Shown here: one piece after another, positions 23,791-35,174 of the stretch
Layout of the letters: every line of letters starts with the position of its first letter
How positions within the stretch are numbered: the first letter of the stretch is position 1
Program-made: the position numbers and the translations under genes
DNA from: Mauremys mutica
Taxonomy: Eukaryota; Chordata; Testudines; Geoemydidae
Direction of reading: 5' to 3'
NCBI RefSeq assembly: GCF_020497125.1
Contig: NC_059081.1
Span: 21,671,105-21,735,104 of the forward strand
DNA: 64,000 nucleotides
Notes under the pieces: generated by a model
The model's input: only the letters and a program-made list of their open reading frames with translations
What the model was told of the DNA's origin: nothing
The model's database searches: none

Positions 23791-23837
<47 letters not shown>
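23791..23837. repeat. (GA)n microsatellite
   Basis: A pure run of about 23 GA units, long enough to be polymorphic. A 124-codon plus frame (23668-24042) reads through it and is not credible. Confidence 0.95.
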
Positions 23838-23839
<2 letters not shown>

Positions 23840-23861
23840 TGGTATTCCTCCGTACTAAGGG

Positions 23862-23950
23862 CTGGAGCCAACTCCTATTTAAAGTCAATGGAAATTTGAA
23901 TTTCAACAATTTCCCACTGATTTTAATAGGAGCTTGGTCATGCTACGAAG
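23862..23950. repeat. Foldback repeat
   Basis: CCAACTCCTATTTAAAGTCA and TGATTTTAATAGGAGCTTGG are inverted partners around a diverged centre. Confidence 0.5.
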
Positions 23951-24099
23951 GCCTAATACAAAGCTCATTGAAGAACAATGCTGTGACACAGGGCATACCA
24001 GGCTTTTGTGGCCCCTTGCTGGAATCCCCAGTTCTCTACTAAACCCTGCACCAGGAAACGACTTTCTGACAGGAAAAGAGCAGTGAGTATTAAGACAAG

Positions 24100-24345
24100 A
24101 AGTTATGAGCTTAAATTGCAGCAAGAAATCTTTAGTTTAGACATTAGGGAAAACTTCCTAACTTCCTAACAGGTAGTTATGCAAGGGAACAAATATCCTA
24201 GGGAGGTTGTGGAATCTCCATCATTGGAGGTTTCTAGAATAGGTAGACAAACACTGGTCAAAGATGGTCTAGAGAAAACTTAGTCTTGCTTCAGGGCAGG
24301 GGACTAAACTGGATGACTATCAGTCCTACATTTCTTTGATTAAAC
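24100..24345 (+). mobile_element. CR1 LINE 3' fragment
   Basis: TTTAGACATTAGGGAAAACT, GGAGGTTGTGGAATCTCC, GGAGGTTTCTAGAATAGG and GGGGACTAAACTGGATGAC follow the CR1 3' end in order. It is more diverged than the CR1 at 63712-64000, which contains the same motifs. Confidence 0.75.
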
Positions 24346-24912
24346 TTCTGGCTTTGCCTATAGAGGCATCCAGGAAGCAGCCATTTTGGGAACCATTGAG
24401 ATTTGGTCCTCCCGCACCTAGAAGGGCTGGGAATCAGTGACAGCCAGTCAAGACCCAGAAGACCAGAATAAAAAGCCACTGCCTTCTACTAGCAAGACAG
24501 TTCCTGGCTGGAGCCAGTGGAGTGAGGAGGGATGCTTCTTAGGCCAGTGCCAAAGGAACCAGGTCAGACCAGAGCCTATTGCTAGATACAACTGGTGGCA
24601 GGAGTTCAGGTGGAACCCGCCTGATTTAAACTCTGGAGAAGAAATTAAGAGCCCAGATGGACAAGAAACCATTATATTTGCCTATTTGAGGTTGTTGTAC
24701 CCTGGAAGAGGTTTGAACTATGTGACCCAGCCAGAAGGCAGAGCCACAAACAACCTGCAAGGGGTGCTAGATGCTGAAGAGAAAGGCAGCACCATGCCTA
24801 GACACCAGGAGGTGTTCAAATATGTGAATACAGCCCACTACAAACTAGACTACTCCACTTGACTCGACTCAAGTGAGCTTGAATCAGGCCCTCATTGTTT
24901 AACTGAAAAGTA
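24346..24912 (+). other. Unassigned block with a 141-codon frame
   Basis: A plus-strand frame at 24437-24862 is rich in Q, E, P, W and G. I could not assign it to a protein family and saw no splice signals or domain motif. It sits between a CR1 tail and a Tigger-like MITE. The segment reads like part of an interspersed repeat (for example an LTR or LINE untranslated region) rather than a host gene, but copies elsewhere cannot be checked from here. Confidence 0.3.
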
Positions 24913-24922
24913 TATCAGTGTA

Positions 24923-25119
24923 CAGACACTCCCCGGGTTACACAAGACCCGATTTACACAAATTTGCACTTACGGAAAAAGTTCCATAAGCCAGAAATAG
25001 GATTTTCAAGTTGCAGAAATTTTTGCATCGTGTGCGGGTATACGTTTCCAACTTACGCAAAATTCAAGTTACACAAGGCTTTCCAGAATGGAGCGATTGC
25101 GTAACTCATGGGGCATCTG
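24923..25119. mobile_element. pogo/Tigger-like MITE
   Basis: The left end CAGACACTCCCCGGGTTACA and right end GCGTAACTCATGGGGCATCTG are imperfect inverted repeats. The flanking dinucleotides are TA and CA, compatible with a worn TA target duplication of the Tc1/mariner superfamily. The ends resemble the CAGTCCCCGACTTACG-type ends of pogo/Tigger elements. The 197 bp have no coding capacity. Confidence 0.55.
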
Positions 25120-25185
25120 CATCTGGATTTTTGACTTCCTAATTTTAATATTCCTCACAGAGTGTCCATGAAAAGGGTTTGATGC

Positions 25186-25250
25186 CTCTTCGCAAAGGGC
25201 TTGATCCGATACCTGTTGACTCTGATGGACATTGGATTCAGCCCAAGAGG
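25186..25250. repeat. Foldback repeat fragment
   Basis: GGGCTTGATCCGATACCTGT pairs loosely with ACATTGGATTCAGCCC around GACTCTGATGG. It is an old copy of the palindromic class. Confidence 0.45.
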
Positions 25251-26659
25251 TAGTTAACTGAAAGAGAGCTCTGTTTCTGTTTGAGCTTTAGCATGTAGCT
25301 GATGGATATTTCCTTGAAATTATCTGGTTGGGACCTGACATTACAAATTAACCACAGCTTGTTTTGCTGTTTGTCCCTTTTTATTGCTTGAAAAATTGAT
25401 CATCTTAATACCAAAGAAAGTTTGTATTAACATAAATCTATTGCACTTAAGCACTGGCTTGAACAATGAATTATTAAATCTTGACAAAAAATATTTATGA
25501 GACACAGAAGAGCCTTTTGACAAAGGAATCAATACTTTTTTTTCAGATTTCTCGGAATCACCAAAAAGATAATATTTATATTGAAAAAAACCTCAGGCAG
25601 TGACAAGCACTGTAGCATAATTTTTTAAAAGGCACTGTAATAAAATAAACGAAGGGAAAAGTTAAAGCTAACAAAAAAGAACTAATACATCACAAAACCA
25701 CAGCATGTCACATGCATTGAGGAGGCAGCAAGCATTCTGGAAAGTACTTTGCAACACAAGTATATTCTTTGTTGAAGAGTTTTGCATCCCTATTGAGCCT
25801 GCTAATTTAGACATTGGCCTTTATAGAAGGTGTTCTCCCAGGAGCCACCTTGCACAGTGGTTAGGCAGTATTGAGTAGGAAAGAGTTTATGTAAAGCAAG
25901 CGATGGGAAACTCCTTCTCCTTGGTCTAGCTATATAATACAGATTTCCACTGAAGAAAACCCACTTTGGCTGTCAGTCTGGCCATTCCACTTGTCCTTAT
26001 TATGTGTGGTTTGTACTTCTTGTACTGTGCCTGGCCCCAGCAGAGCCCTAAGGACAGGACGTGACAAATCTTGCTCTATCCTTGCACCCTCTTGTAGACC
26101 TTCTAGCATCCCCTGGAGCCACACCCAGCTAAATGGCTATGGAAGGGAGAATATTCCTCACCCTCCTCAGGTTCCTCCTGTATACCCGAGGCCTCATACT
26201 TCCCAGAGGTTCCCCCCTAGAGTAATGTGACTCCACTCTGCCCTCAATACAGACCTGAGCATTAAGGCCTTGCCTGCACTGAAATATTTCTGAAAATTTC
26301 CCAGTGTTGCACCACTTATGAGATCAACAACAAGAAGGTTAGTATGGACCAGTGGCCAACCAGTTACCACCGTGTTGTCTGACTTTGCTTTGTTCAGCTC
26401 TAGAAACATAGGGTGAAATAACTCCTCTGTAAATCTATAACTTTAACATAGCTCTTTGGAAAATAAAATCACTGTCCAACTTGTTCAGGGAAATAATTTA
26501 AGAATATGGACAGAAAAACTCCTATTAAAACAAATTGGTATGTATTTAGCATAATGCTGCTATCCCTCTGGCCAGAGCCTTTATCTTTTGTCAGTTAAAA
26601 GAAAAAAAAATATAGTAACTTTATCCTGGTCTTGATCCTTTTTATTTTATGGCAGAGTG
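25251..26659. other. Non-coding DNA, nothing recognised
   Basis: No supported gene or repeat. The 79-codon plus frame (25991-26230) lies in a more GC-rich patch but overlaps a minus-strand frame and shows no motif. Confidence 0.45.
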
Positions 26660-26985
26660 ACATACTAGATTGAGCACAGGTCTGGAGATCAGCAACTCCT
26701 GCGCGATAGTAAATAACTGGCAGAGACAAAAGTATGTGGCCTTAAGTTCATCACTTCCAGTCTGAACTTCAGAGACACTGAGCACTTGTAGTTCCCTTTG
26801 ACTTTCATGAGCATTGCAGGTGCTTGGCATTTCTGGAAAATCTGACCACATTAACTTCTGTGTTCCAGTTACTTCATCTATGAAATGGGGATACTACTAC
26901 ATTTTCTCATGCTCATTTTTTAATGTTTAGACAATGCCTTGATGCAAAATGATTTGAGTGCTGTATATCATGACTATTAATTATA
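26660..26985 (+). mobile_element. MIR-like CORE-SINE (plus strand)
   Basis: The core is seen as CAGTTACTTCATCTATGAAA followed by TGGGGATACTACTAC, and the tail as ATTTGAGTGCTGTATATCAT. The tRNA-derived head is unclear, so the left boundary is approximate. Confidence 0.5.
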
Positions 26986-27620
26986 TCACAAATCAGTGCA
27001 CTAGTCAGCATGATTGTCCTTCTTTGCTTCAAACAAGCCCAGAAGTGAAAATCAAAGGTGAATCTGCCTTCCTACAAGAAATCTGATTTTAGCCAGTTTC
27101 TCATTAAATTCACACATTTAAAAAAAAAAAGACAAAAGAAAAACTGAAGGGAGAAAAAACCCAAGGTCATTTTTATTTATTTTGCTCTTCCTTCCTTCGA
27201 TGTATTATGTGGTTTAATAATTAGTTCAGGTACCTGGGATTCAACACTAGGGCCATTTTTCAGTCCCACTGATTTGTTTGCATGATTCATCCAGATTTGT
27301 GCTGAGTTTCCCTTGGAATTTCAGGTTTGTACAAATGTAAAAACTGACACAAAACTAGAACAGGCCACGTTGAAGCTGGAAAGGTTGGGATAGCCAGGCC
27401 TGTTGCTAGCCTCCCTTCACATACAATAAGGACAACCAAGGCCTGTTGGGGTGTGTGTGTGTGGGGGAGGTAAAGAAGCTTATACAGCCTCCTGCCTTTG
27501 AGATATGCAGCATGCTCAGCAAAGATCTAGGTTCACACTGAAATACAAAACCAGGTGAACCAGCCTGGTTTAAGGTTTCAATGTGAAAAGGGTCATACTG
27601 CTCTACTTGAGATTCCTACT
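26986..27620. other. Non-coding DNA with A-rich and GT-rich tracts
   Basis: A poly-A-rich run (about 27120-27160) and a (GT)n/G-rich run (about 27447-27470) are the only recognisable features. Confidence 0.5.
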
Positions 27621-27840
27621 TATTGTGGCTGGGTCTGCAACTTACAGAATTTGTGACCTTGAGAAAGTCAACTTCCCAGGACATTAGTTTAATCACATGT
27701 AAAATGCCTAATGATACCTACCTTACAGGAGTATGTAATTGCCCAATGATAGTTGTAATGCATAATTAATGTTTGAAAAACACCTTGAGATCGTCAGATG
27801 AAAGACACTGTATAACTACAAAGGATTATTGCATTTGAAA
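27621..27840 (+). mobile_element. MIR-like CORE-SINE (plus strand)
   Basis: TTGTGACCTTGAGAAAGTCA, then ATGTAAAATGCCTAATGATA and CCTACCTTACAGG (core), then CACCTTGAGATCGTCAGATG, AAGACACTGTATAACTACAA (tail), give the canonical order of a MIR-type element. Confidence 0.7.
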
Positions 27841-28769
27841 AGGACTTAAATGCATGCACCTGCTATTAGCTTCCCTTCTAGCCAAGAAGAATGGTGTCTA
27901 AACATCAGGAGAGTGCAGCTGGCCTGACTTATACATTTGGCTTTAATACTTGGTGATTCAGTACAGGTCCCTTAAATAAACGTCCATTGTCATTGTCCAA
28001 TGGACATTATCTTACTGGGCTTACGATTTATGAGATGCTTTTTTCTAGGAGATTTTAGTTTCTTTTTGTAGTAATTTGAATTCTGGTAGAATGTTTTGTG
28101 ATTTTGATCTTCATTACAAGCTGCTTTCACTGTTAATGGCAGTGAGTTTTACTTTCCACCCATATGGGTATTCACCTTAGGAACAGCTCATCATCTCTGT
28201 GTACTCTGAAAGGAAACACATTTCATCCAAAACAAAAAACAATGCAAAATGCATATTGTAAAGCCAGATTCGACTGGATATTGTAGCGTAAAGATAAACT
28301 TTGCTGAGCACTCCGCATCAGAACTTTGGGTAGACAAAGAATATTGGGCTTGATTTCACCACTCAATTAGGCCAATGTAATCCACTGGGTTTCAAAATAT
28401 CACCTGCATTTAACTCAACCTTATGAAGAAAGAGGAATGAGAGCTAAAATATTTTGAAAAATCCTTCCAAATTATTGAATATATAATAAAGGTAATAAAT
28501 TATCAGGATAAGAATATAATATGTAAGTTGTTTAGTGTATTGGAGCATATTTTGCCTGACTCTTTATATTTATTTAGGTTCATCTCAAAAAAATATGCCT
28601 TGTTCCTGTGTTGACCTTTACTGGACATTAGATTGAATAAGTAATGGGTTGTACCTATGGGTTGAATAAGTCAGGACCGTACTTATACTCAAGTCAGATA
28701 AGCACAGATTAGAAACATGTCATCTCATTTTATTCTTCAGTATGACTCTTATGGTTCTGGTCCATTACT
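27841..28769. other. AT-rich non-coding DNA
   Basis: No gene or clear repeat was recognised. A short inverted pair (GTCCATTGTCATTGTCC with GGACATTATC) lies near 27983-28010. Confidence 0.45.
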
Positions 28770-30465
28770 AGACAGAAATGGTAGAAATATCAATAATAGT
28801 GTAGAAAAGACAGAAGCATTCAATACATATTTTTGTTCTGTATTTGGTAGAAAAAATAGGTGTCTAATCATACGATGATAACACACTTTTCTTTCCACAA
28901 TCATTTCAGGAGGATGATAAACAGCAACTATGAAAGTTAAACATTTTTAAATCAGCGGGTCCAGATAACTTGTATCCAAGAGTTTTAAAAGAGCAGGGGC
29001 TGAGGACCTCACTGGACAGTTTATGTTGATTTTCAATAAGTCTTGGATCACTGGGGAAGTTTCAGAAGACTGGAAGAAAGGTAATATTGTGCCGATATTT
29101 AAAAAGGATAAACTGGATGACCCCACTAATTATAGGCCTGTCAGTCTGACATCGATCCCGAGCAAGATAATGGAGCAGCTGTTATGGACTTGATTAATAA
29201 AGAATTAAGGATGGTAATGTAATTAATGCCAATCAACATGGGTTTACAGAAAATCAATCCTGTCAAACTAACTTGATATCTTTTTTTTTATGAGATTACA
29301 AGTTTGGTTAATAAAGGAACTAGTGTTGATGTGAAATACTTAGATTTTTGTAAGGTATGTGCCTTGGTACTGCACATTTTGATTAAAAATCTAGAGCAAT
29401 ATAAAATTTAACATGGCATTAAATAGATTAAAAGCTGGCGGACAGGTCTCAAAATGTAAATGTAAATGTAAACAGGGAATCATCATTGAGCAGGTGTGTT
29501 TTAGTGGGGTCTTGCAGGGATCAGTTCTTGGCCTCATGCTATTTTACATTTTTATAAATAACCTAGAAGGAAATAAAGTCATCACTGATAAATTTTGTGG
29601 ATGACACAAAAATTGGGGGAGAGGCAAATAATGAAGCAGATAGGTCATTAATACAGATCAATCTGGATTGCTTGGTAAACCGGACACAAGCAAACAATAT
29701 GAATGTTAATATAGCTAAGTGTAAATGAATACATCTAGGAACGAAGAATGTAGGCCATACTTACAAAATGAGTGACTCGATTCTGGGAAGCAATGACTGA
29801 AAAATATTTGAGAGCAGTGGCAGATAATCAGCTCAACATGAGCTTCCAGTGCAATTTTGTGGCCAAAAGGACTAATGTCATCCTGGGATGCATAAACCGG
29901 GGAATCGAATAGGAGCAGACATGTTATTTTACTTCTGTATTTCACACTGCTGCAACTGCTGCTGCATACTGTGTCAATTTCAGGTGCCCACAATTCAAGA
30001 AGGATGTTGAAAAAATTGAGAGGGTTCAGAGAAGAGCTACAAGAGTGATTAAAAGGTAAGAAAACCTGCCTTTGAGTGAGAGATTCAAGAAGCTAATCTA
30101 TTTAGCTGAACAAAGGGAAGATTAATGGGTGACTTGATTACAGTCTGTAAGTCCCTACATGGGGAACAAATATTTAATAATGGGTTCTTCAATCTAGCCG
30201 AGAAAGGTAATATAACATGATCCATGATCCAATGGCTAGAAGTTGAAGCTAGACAAGTTCAGACTGGGAATAAGGGATAATTTCTTTAACAATGAGAGTA
30301 ATTGCTCACTGGAATAATTTGCCAGGGGTTGAGATGGATTCAGTTTTTAAAATCAAGATTGGATGTTGATCTAAAAGATATACTCTGGGAATTACTTCAG
30401 GAAACTTCTATGGCCTGTGGTGTACATAATCACAATGTCCCCTTTTGGCTTTAACCCTGGGAAAA
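28770..30465 (+). mobile_element. CR1 LINE, degraded reverse-transcriptase fragment
   Basis: This is the most complete CR1 here, starting in the linker before the reverse transcriptase. Visible in order are AEAFNTYFCSVFG-like sequence near 28820, NYRPVSLTSIPSKIMEQLL near 29130-29190, HGFTENQSCQTNL near 29237-29275, GVLQGSVLG near 29506-29535, the catalytic FVDDTKIGG at about 29594-29620, and the 3' region down to about 30465. These belong to several reading frames with stops between them, so the copy is dead. The GVLQGS and FVDD motifs lie in different frames, which marks a frameshift between them. The enzyme would copy CR1 RNA at a nicked target. Confidence 0.85.
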
Positions 30466-30569
30466 CTCTTTGGGATTGGGGGTAATATCTGTATTTTTAT
30501 TTGTGGGTTGATGTCAAACTTAAGTGTTGTATTCTCACAGGTATGAACATTCAATTAAAATATGATTAA

Positions 30570-30790
30570 ATCATAGAGGTCAGGGAACTGGCCTGCAACG
30601 TGGGGGAAGAGGGAGAGGTTCAATTCCCTGCTCTGCTACAGACTTCTTGTGTGACCTCAGGCAAATCACTTAGTGTCCCAGTGCCTCAGGTCCTTATCTG
30701 TAAAAATGGGGGTAACACTTCCCTACCTTACAGGTGTTCTAGAGAGACAAGCACCACCGCGATAAATCACCCATTGAAACATCATGGAAC
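30570..30790 (+). mobile_element. MIR-like CORE-SINE (plus strand)
   Basis: A degenerate B-box (GGTTCAATTCCCTGCTCTGC) is followed by TTGTGTGACCTCAGGCAAAT, then CACTTAGTGTCCCAGTGCCT, CTGTAAAAATGGGGGTAAC and CCCTACCTTACAGG. This is one of the clearest MIR copies in the window. It lies about 100 bp downstream of the CR1. Confidence 0.75.
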
Positions 30791-32104
30791 AATGTGCCTC
30801 CAACTGAGTCAGTCACATGCTAGATAGATAGATACAGATAATTCCAAATCTCACTTTAGGCATATGAACATGGACAAATATATTTCAGCCATGATTTTCA
30901 CACAGGTTGCCTACAGTTAGATCCCAAATTCTATATTAGGCTAAGTTAGTAGCCTGATCATACGAGCACTCTGCTGCTTCTATTGCCTTGGTGGAATATT
31001 TTCAAAATCACAAAAGGAAACTGACTCCCCTTTGTACCCCTAAAAATCTTCCCCCTGAAGTCAGCTGGGGTTGTTGGGTAGACAGCAGTTTTGAAAATCA
31101 GGCCATCTATTTTGCTGGATATGGATATGGATTCTGAAACCTAGTTTAGGGGAACTATTTTTTAAAAAAAATCTTGGACTATGGTGATACAGGAAAATAA
31201 GCAAAGACAATTTCTTCATAGCCAATTTTACATGTTTAAAATGATCCATCTACCTACAAATATACCTCTATTTTCCAGCTAAATCATCTTTTTTATTTAA
31301 CAGTTCTTCATAAAACAATTTGTCAAGTAATTAAATTCTTATAGAGATTTTTATGATGTGTTTGAGAGAACACAAATGCATTTCAGATTAGTGATCTGAA
31401 TCTATTAGACTAATTTATTTTATTTAACACAAGTTATGAGAAGGCTTCTTAGGTTTACAGAATGTTATTATACTGGGATCCATTCATTTGAAATGTTTCA
31501 GGTTTCAACACCATGCAAACCTATTCAAGCAAAAATTTGACAGGCATGTATTTGCTCAGTATAAAGTTTAGAAAGACAAAATGGGTGAGGGAGAGTAAGT
31601 AGATATTTCATTATGAAAACCTACCTTTCTATCCTTTTGCATTCCTTCACCAGATAGAATGTAGCCTAAACTTGCCTTAAATCAATGCTATTTTGATAAC
31701 AGGACTCCTACTTAACCATCTGTGCATAATCTCAGGACAAGATTCAAGCTGACATGTATGATTTAAAAAAAACTAAAAAACCCACATTTGTGAGTATCTT
31801 TTAGGATGAGATTGTCCTGGCTCACAAGTGAGCTGGAATTTAGCTTTAGGCCACAAATGTCAGGCAGTGATTAAGTTCTATTTGCCACCATTCCACCAAT
31901 AAAATATCACCGTGGAACATCAGCGGTTCATGATGTAGGCAGGAAATGCTGTGCAGTTCTTAAAAAAGAAGGCTGGGACTCTTGGATTTTATTCCAACTC
32001 TAATACTGATTCAAATCGGGTTCTGTTGTGCCTGTAATGCACGCACCTGTGTTGAACACAATGGGGATTGACGTATCCTAGGTGAAGCAACGGGAGCCTC
32101 TCAG
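30791..32104. other. AT-rich non-coding DNA
   Basis: A short (GATA)n run at about 30822-30834 is the only feature. No gene was recognised. Confidence 0.5.
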
Positions 32105-32262
32105 GTGCTCAGGCCCAGTTTTCTAAAGGTATTTAGGCATTGCTGAGCTCGGCCTAAATCACATCAACTATGTATGCAATTTTGGTTCCTAAGTGCCTAA
32201 ATCCCTTTTGAAAATGAGATTTAGATTCCTAAATCAGTCAGATGTTGTAATGGTGAGCCCTG
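32105..32262. repeat. Foldback repeat copy
   Basis: CCCAGTTTTCTAAAGGTATT, TAGGCATTGCTGAGCTCG and TTCCTAAGTGCCTAAATCCC belong to the same family as the long palindrome at 49318-49528 ('ggcccagattttcaaaggtatttaggc'). Confidence 0.5.
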
Positions 32263-34143
32263 CAAATATCTTTAAAAAGCTGAGTCTCAAAGACTGGAGC
32301 GGGGGATACTACTGCACCTTTTCATGGAGTATAGCTCACTCTCTGCTGCTGGCTGGTGTTTCCTGTAGACTCCAAATGGATAGAGAAAGGAAGAAAACTC
32401 TTTAAATGTAATGGGTTAAAAGGGGATGTTCTGTTGTCCTTGGAAATCTGTGTTCATTTGGCAACCGGTGCCCAGAAAAGCTAATCTTATGTCATCAGTC
32501 TGTGCCAACTTCTATATTTGTGCTGGTCAGAGAGTTTTACAAAAATTGTGAATCTACTCTGAATTTTTTTGGCCCAGAATCCCCATTGTCTCTTATATTA
32601 ATGCAACTCCATTGACATGAGTTGAGCTACTCCTGATTAACCCACAGGCATCTCAAAGTAGGTTCAGGCTTTATGGGAACCCTATCAAAATCATCTTGGT
32701 TTCTCAACTGGAATTAGAATCCATTCAAGCAGCTCAACTCCATGGGGGCTCAGCAGTGAAAACAGCCCGAATCTAATCTTACACTGAATAGAGCCCTCTA
32801 GCTGCTGCACTGCAGGCTTCAATTAAGTGTTTAGTTCTTTATTCGGTTCTGTAAATCACACTTAGCCAAGCACTTGTGTTCATAGCAGCAGGCCCCATGT
32901 CTCATAGAATCACCCTAAAGCAAAAAAAAGTGCTGGTCATAAAGCACTGACAGGTTTTTTTGTAATAAAAATGTGACCTTTGGTCTTTAAAAAAATCATT
33001 TTTTTTGTGAACTGGCACCTGTCAAGTCATATTCTTTATATGCAGATATACACACGTCGTCTGATTTGACAGGAAAAATAAACATTTCAATCAATGAAAT
33101 AAATATTTTCACATCTCACCAACTGACTGCAGCTGAAAACAAACAAAAGGGACAAAATGCTGAGAAGGTTACAGAGCCATCTCCTTAAGGGACGCTCCAT
33201 GCATAGTTTATTGTAAAAATCAAACTACATTTAAAGTAGTGTTCATTCAAGATAATCTTTATGTTACAGTAATGTACATGTATTTGTGGCAGCTAGCTGT
33301 CTTCATGCTAGGTAGAAAACAGCACTCACACTCCCTATAATCAGACTTCTTGTTTTATTACTATAATTAGTACTACTGCTGCTTCATGTAACCCCATCTT
33401 CTGCCATGTCCCTGTGAATGCTGGCACAGAGATTGTGTTTTACAAACACATTCCAATTATTTCCTATGGGCTGAATGAGACATAAACTGGTGAGCACTTA
33501 AAAGTTCAGCGTTTTCTGTGAGATTCTACAGAGAGTCTATGTGAAAGCGCTCTCTGTAGGAAACAGTGTATTTGAAACAGATTTCCTTGGCTCCCCGCAG
33601 GATCTCACAAATCCATCTCTATAAGGATTTTCACTTTCAACCGTGTACAATGTATTACATTTGCCTAGAAGGCCCTGCAAGTGCCCCTTTGCTGGTGGCA
33701 GGTCACAGATTCTAAAAAAAACAGAATTAGTTAATTATACCACTAAAGTATGTGTGTGCCTAAAAGCCCTATGAAGAGATTATATTCTTTGAATATTTAA
33801 ATAACAATTATCTGGTGCAGTGAATAATACGGTGCTTTACATGAACAATCACCCTTATGACAGTCTTCATTTAAATCCATGTGTTCAGTTCAGTTGCATT
33901 GAAGAACAAGATGAAAAAATGTTGGGGCTCAGTTCTACCCATTTTATAATGAAACATGAATAAAAGAAAATAGTGACAGCTCTGGAAGACTAGTGGAATA
34001 TACCTATACTGAATTCTGCACTATAATTTTTCTCAGAGCTGTGAGTGTAGATTCAGGTTTGGGACAAGTTATCACATGTGATTAATTTATTCCTCACTAA
34101 TGCAATCTTCAGCTGCAACTGTAGGGTCCCAATTATTTTGTCA
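32263..34143. other. Non-coding DNA, nothing firm
   Basis: No supported gene. Around 33500-33720 there is a short hairpin (CTACAGAGAG and CTCTCTGTAG) and a strong-looking acceptor (CTTGGCTCCCCGCAG) with an open plus-strand frame behind it; see the finding. The rest is AT-rich. Confidence 0.45.
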
Positions 34144-34151
34144 ACATAGAT

Positions 34152-35155
34152 CAGTGGTCACCAACCGATCGATCATGATCTACTGGTCAATCCCGGAGCC
34201 TCTGCCAGTTGATCGCGATCTCCAGGCCACTAAAAGTCCAGTGGCGCAGCGGAGTTTGGGCAGGCTGCCTGCCTGCCATGGCCCCACACAGCTCCCAGAT
34301 GCGGCTGGCTGCTGGCACATCTCTGCGGCCCCTGGTGGGGGGAGGCAGCTCCGTGCACTGCCCCTGCCCCTGCCCCCAGCACTGTCCCTACAGCTCCCAC
34401 TGGGGGCAACGCTTGCGGACGTGGGCAGCGCTCGGAGACCTGCTGCCCTCCTCCTCCGCAGGGGCCGCAGAGACATTCCAGCAGCCAGACGCTTCCCCTT
34501 CCAGCAGCTTGCCTGATCCCCGCTGCACTGGCAGCCAGGAGCCACCTGTGGTAAGTACCTCCTGGCCACAGCCTACATCTCACACCCACTCCCGTATCCC
34601 AACCCCCCGCCCCAGCCTGGAGCCTGCTCCTGCAACCAAACTCCCTCCTAGAGCTTGCACTCCTCACTCCAGCACCCCAACCCCCTGCCCCAGGCTCAGC
34701 CAATGCACACCCCACAGTTGAGAATGTTACACTGATCTGTGATAATCCCTGGAGGATTTCGCATCTGTAAACCACAAATGACACAAATAAAAAGTAAAAT
34801 TCATGAAATGTCCAATGGATTCTATGAGCTTAGGTGCAGTGTGACCATATGACACCTCCACCCAAACTCCTTCCCAGAGCTTTCACCCTTCACTCCTGCA
34901 CCCCAACCCCCTGCCCAGAGCCCCCTACTATACTCCGAACCCCTGAGCCCCAGCCCAGGGCCTGTGCCTCCTCCCACACCCCAACCCCCTGCTCCAGCCC
35001 GGTGAAAGTGAGGGAGGGAGGGGGAGAGCAAGGGAGGGAGGGAGGGAGTGAGTGGAGCAGGGCCTCGGGGAAGGGAAGGAGTGTTGGGGAAGGGGTAGAT
35101 CCTGGGTTGATCTTAAATTCAAAAAGTGATCTTGTGTGTAAAAAGTTTGGAGACA
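34152..35155. mobile_element. hAT-like non-autonomous element with GC-rich interior
   Basis: The element begins CAGTGGTCACCAACCGATCG. The expected inverse near the other end is recognisable as AAAAAGTTTGGAGAC, where it runs into a CA microsatellite at about 35153. Both ends carry hAT-type features (CAGTGG start). The interior is C-rich and G-rich and holds two diverged copies of a 'CACCCCAACCCCCTGCCC' unit separated by a 130-bp AT-rich stretch (34722-34853) that looks inserted. Large opposing frames (up to 184 codons minus and 170 plus) arise from composition and show no transposase motif. Confidence 0.6.
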
Positions 35156-35174
35156 CACACACACACACACACAA
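35153..35174. repeat. (CA)n microsatellite
   Basis: About ten CA units at the right edge of the hAT-like element. Confidence 0.9.

Noticed and set aside
23668..24042. 124-codon plus-strand frame
   Set aside because: It reads through a 47-bp GA microsatellite and a foldback repeat.
34100..34784. Large opposing frames (138, 129, 170 and 184 codons)
   Set aside because: All sit within the C-rich interior of an hAT-like element, on both strands, with no transposase or other domain.
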